This document shows positions 63,064 to 64,000 of a DNA stretch of 64,000 bases, piece by piece. Location of the stretch: NCBI RefSeq assembly GCF_022698165.1, contig NZ_JALDAY010000024.1:27434-91433 (forward strand). Reading direction: 5' to 3'. The translations under genes were made by a program, and so were the position numbers. Within the stretch, counting starts at the first letter, position 1. Each line of letters starts with the position of its first letter. Source of the stretch: Streptomyces cylindrosporus. GTDB taxonomy: Bacteria; Actinomycetota; Actinomycetes; Streptomycetales; Streptomycetaceae. Under the pieces are notes generated by a model. The model was not told where the DNA came from and ran no database searches. It worked only from the letters and a program-made list of their open reading frames with translations.

Positions 63064-63966
63064 TCAGAGGGCGATGTAGGCGTCGCGCCAGGTCAGGCGC
63101 ATGCGGGCGGAGTTGGTGTTGTCGAAGGCGGTCCAGCGCATCTCGGAGGTGCCGGGCGGCAGGGAGAACAGGTCGATGCGGGAGCCCGGGGAGAGGTAGG
63201 CGGAGGCATTGCCGCCGTTGTCCCAGGTCACGGTCCGGTAGCCGGGCCGGGTGTCGAGCTCCACCCACCGTCCGGCCGCCAGCGTGAGGGTGGGCAGCGC
63301 GAGGGAGCGGCCGGAGGCGACGTGGGTGATGGTGACGTTCGTGCACGGCCCGGTGACCCGGATCACGGGCCAGGCGTCGGCGTCCCCGTTGTTGGTGACC
63401 CAGCCGGGCCGGTCCGCGGCCACCGTGCCGTCCTGCACATGGATCGGTGCTCTGACGGGGGCCGCGAAGCCGCCGCCGGTCAGCCAGCCCAGCGGGAGCT
63501 CGGTGGTGGTCTCCGTGTCGGCGTAGAACTGCGGGTCGTGGGCAACGAACTCGATGTCGAGGGGCACCTTGCCGTGGATCACCTGGGCGTACTCCGGGTC
63601 CAGCTTCCGCATGCGGCCCGTCAGGCGTTTCACTGGGGTGCCGGGGCGCTTGATGCGCAGCGTCATGCCCTGCCCGCCGACGAGCCGCACAGCAGCTGCG
63701 TCGGAGGCGGCTTGCAGCGTGGCCACCAAGTCGTAGCAGGCGTCCGGCTGCCCAGGGATCTTGATGTAGGCGTCAAATTGGACTTGCCGGGCAGCCCAGT
63801 AGTCGGGGCCGGCCCACTGGCCGTCCATGGACGGCTGGTCGACGTCGTTGTCCCGCACCGGCGGCCGACCCAGTCCCGTGGTTTCCACGAGGACGACGCT
63901 GGTCCCCTTGCCGATGAGGACGCCGCCGAGGTCGTACTGCCAGTCGGCCAGGTCAAGATCCGGCAC
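63064..63966 (-). CDS. Distal-tail (Dit-like) protein (300 aa)
   Basis: GTG with GGAGGGGTGAACGCCC upstream. The fold is that of siphovirus distal tail proteins: N-terminal MPDLDLADWQYDLGGVLIGK, the RQVQFDAYIKIPG strand, RIKRPGTPVKRLTGRMRKLD and DIEFVAHDPQFYADTET, then a galectin-like C-terminus (ADAWPVIRVTGPCTNVTITH, RWVELDTRPGYRTVTWD). It would sit at the tail tip between the tape measure and the hub. Confidence 0.85.
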   Translation of the reverse strand: MPDLDLADWQYDLGGVLIGKGTSVVLVETTGLGRPPVRDNDVDQPSMDGQWAGPDYWAARQVQFDAYIKIPGQPDACYDLVATLQAASDAAAVRLVGGQGMTLRIKRPGTPVKRLTGRMRKLDPEYAQVIHGKVPLDIEFVAHDPQFYADTETTTELPLGWLTGGGFAAPVRAPIHVQDGTVAADRPGWVTNNGDADAWPVIRVTGPCTNVTITHVASGRSLALPTLTLAAGRWVELDTRPGYRTVTWDNGGNASAYLSPGSRIDLFSLPPGTSEMRWTAFDNTNSARMRLTWRDAYIAL

Positions 63967-63972
63967 GGGCGT

Positions 63973-64000
63973 TCACCCCTCCCCTGCGTACGCGGCGGAC
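63973..64000 (-). CDS. 3' end of the next gene (partial)
   Basis: The frame SAAYAGEG and stop is visible just before the Dit-like gene. By position it is probably the tape-measure protein, but too little is seen to identify it. Confidence 0.4.

Noticed and set aside
1..64000. tRNA or rRNA genes
   Set aside because: No cloverleaf with a T-loop of the GTTCRANNC type and matching acceptor stem, and no rRNA-like segment, was noticed by eye; a covariance search would be needed to exclude them.

Overview
The window is very GC-rich, uses GTG starts freely, packs genes into overlapping ATGA/GTGA pairs and carries WhiB-type regulators. This points to a Streptomyces (or close actinomycete) replicon. 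It mixes two kinds of content. The right end (about 50.6-64 kb, minus strand) is the tail-tip and lysis block of a siphovirus-like phage: a distal-tail-like protein, minor tail proteins, two long fibre-type proteins, a collagen-like membrane protein, a holin candidate, an amidase endolysin and a papain-like protease. The rest has plasmid and temperate-phage housekeeping: ParA/ParB with its own centromere palindromes, a DciA-like protein, two HTH proteins of replication-initiator type, tyrosine recombinases, a RecA-like ATPase, a RuvC-like resolvase and many small regulators. Read together it is most likely a phage-plasmid or large prophage. Head, terminase and most tail genes would lie outside the window. 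No tRNA, rRNA or CRISPR array was seen.

Layout: 0-2.6 kb, minus operon with an HNH protein. 2.7-6.3 kb, plus-strand regulatory cluster: a GntR/UTRA regulator flanked by two related small proteins, then an HTH protein split by a frameshift and a GIY-YIG protein. 6.3-14.5 kb, mostly small plus genes, including a self-contained HTH repressor/operator unit and a HIT protein. 14.5-16 kb, an orphan LuxR-type regulator facing a small exported peptide. 16-19 kb, conserved actinophage small genes and a secreted metalloprotease. 19-32.3 kb, a long minus block with a NERD protein, an IS200/IS605-type tnpB element, an XRE-LuxR fusion, WhiB, a RuvC-like resolvase and many hypotheticals. 32.3-33.7 kb, a small gene and a non-coding stretch ending in a strong terminator. 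33.7-44.8 kb, parAB, DciA-like, HTH replication candidate, second WhiB, RecA-like ATPase and a ribbon-helix-helix regulator. 45-46.2 kb, small plus genes. 46.3-49.9 kb, two convergent tyrosine recombinases and an excisionase-like gene. 49.9-64 kb, lysis and tail.

The most informative pattern is a promoter/operator block built on the palindrome ATTGCTWAGCAAT, with a fixed 17-bp spacer. It recurs five times, in front of genes at 6523(+), 9763(+), 25547(-), 31197(-) and 45016(+). A diverged sixth copy lies before the ribbon-helix-helix gene at about 44.8 kb, which is therefore the leading candidate for the regulator of this regulon. Separate local switches also exist: three copies of AGTGGGTACCCACT around 7.97 kb, a GAGCACTA palindrome before gntR, a 29-bp inverted repeat before the luxR gene, and three 18-bp parS-like palindromes in and near parAB. 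Two of the parS-like sites lie inside the parB reading frame and encode the repeated peptide RFTAVN. ParA itself has its Walker A' segment before Walker A, an order opposite to normal ParA proteins.
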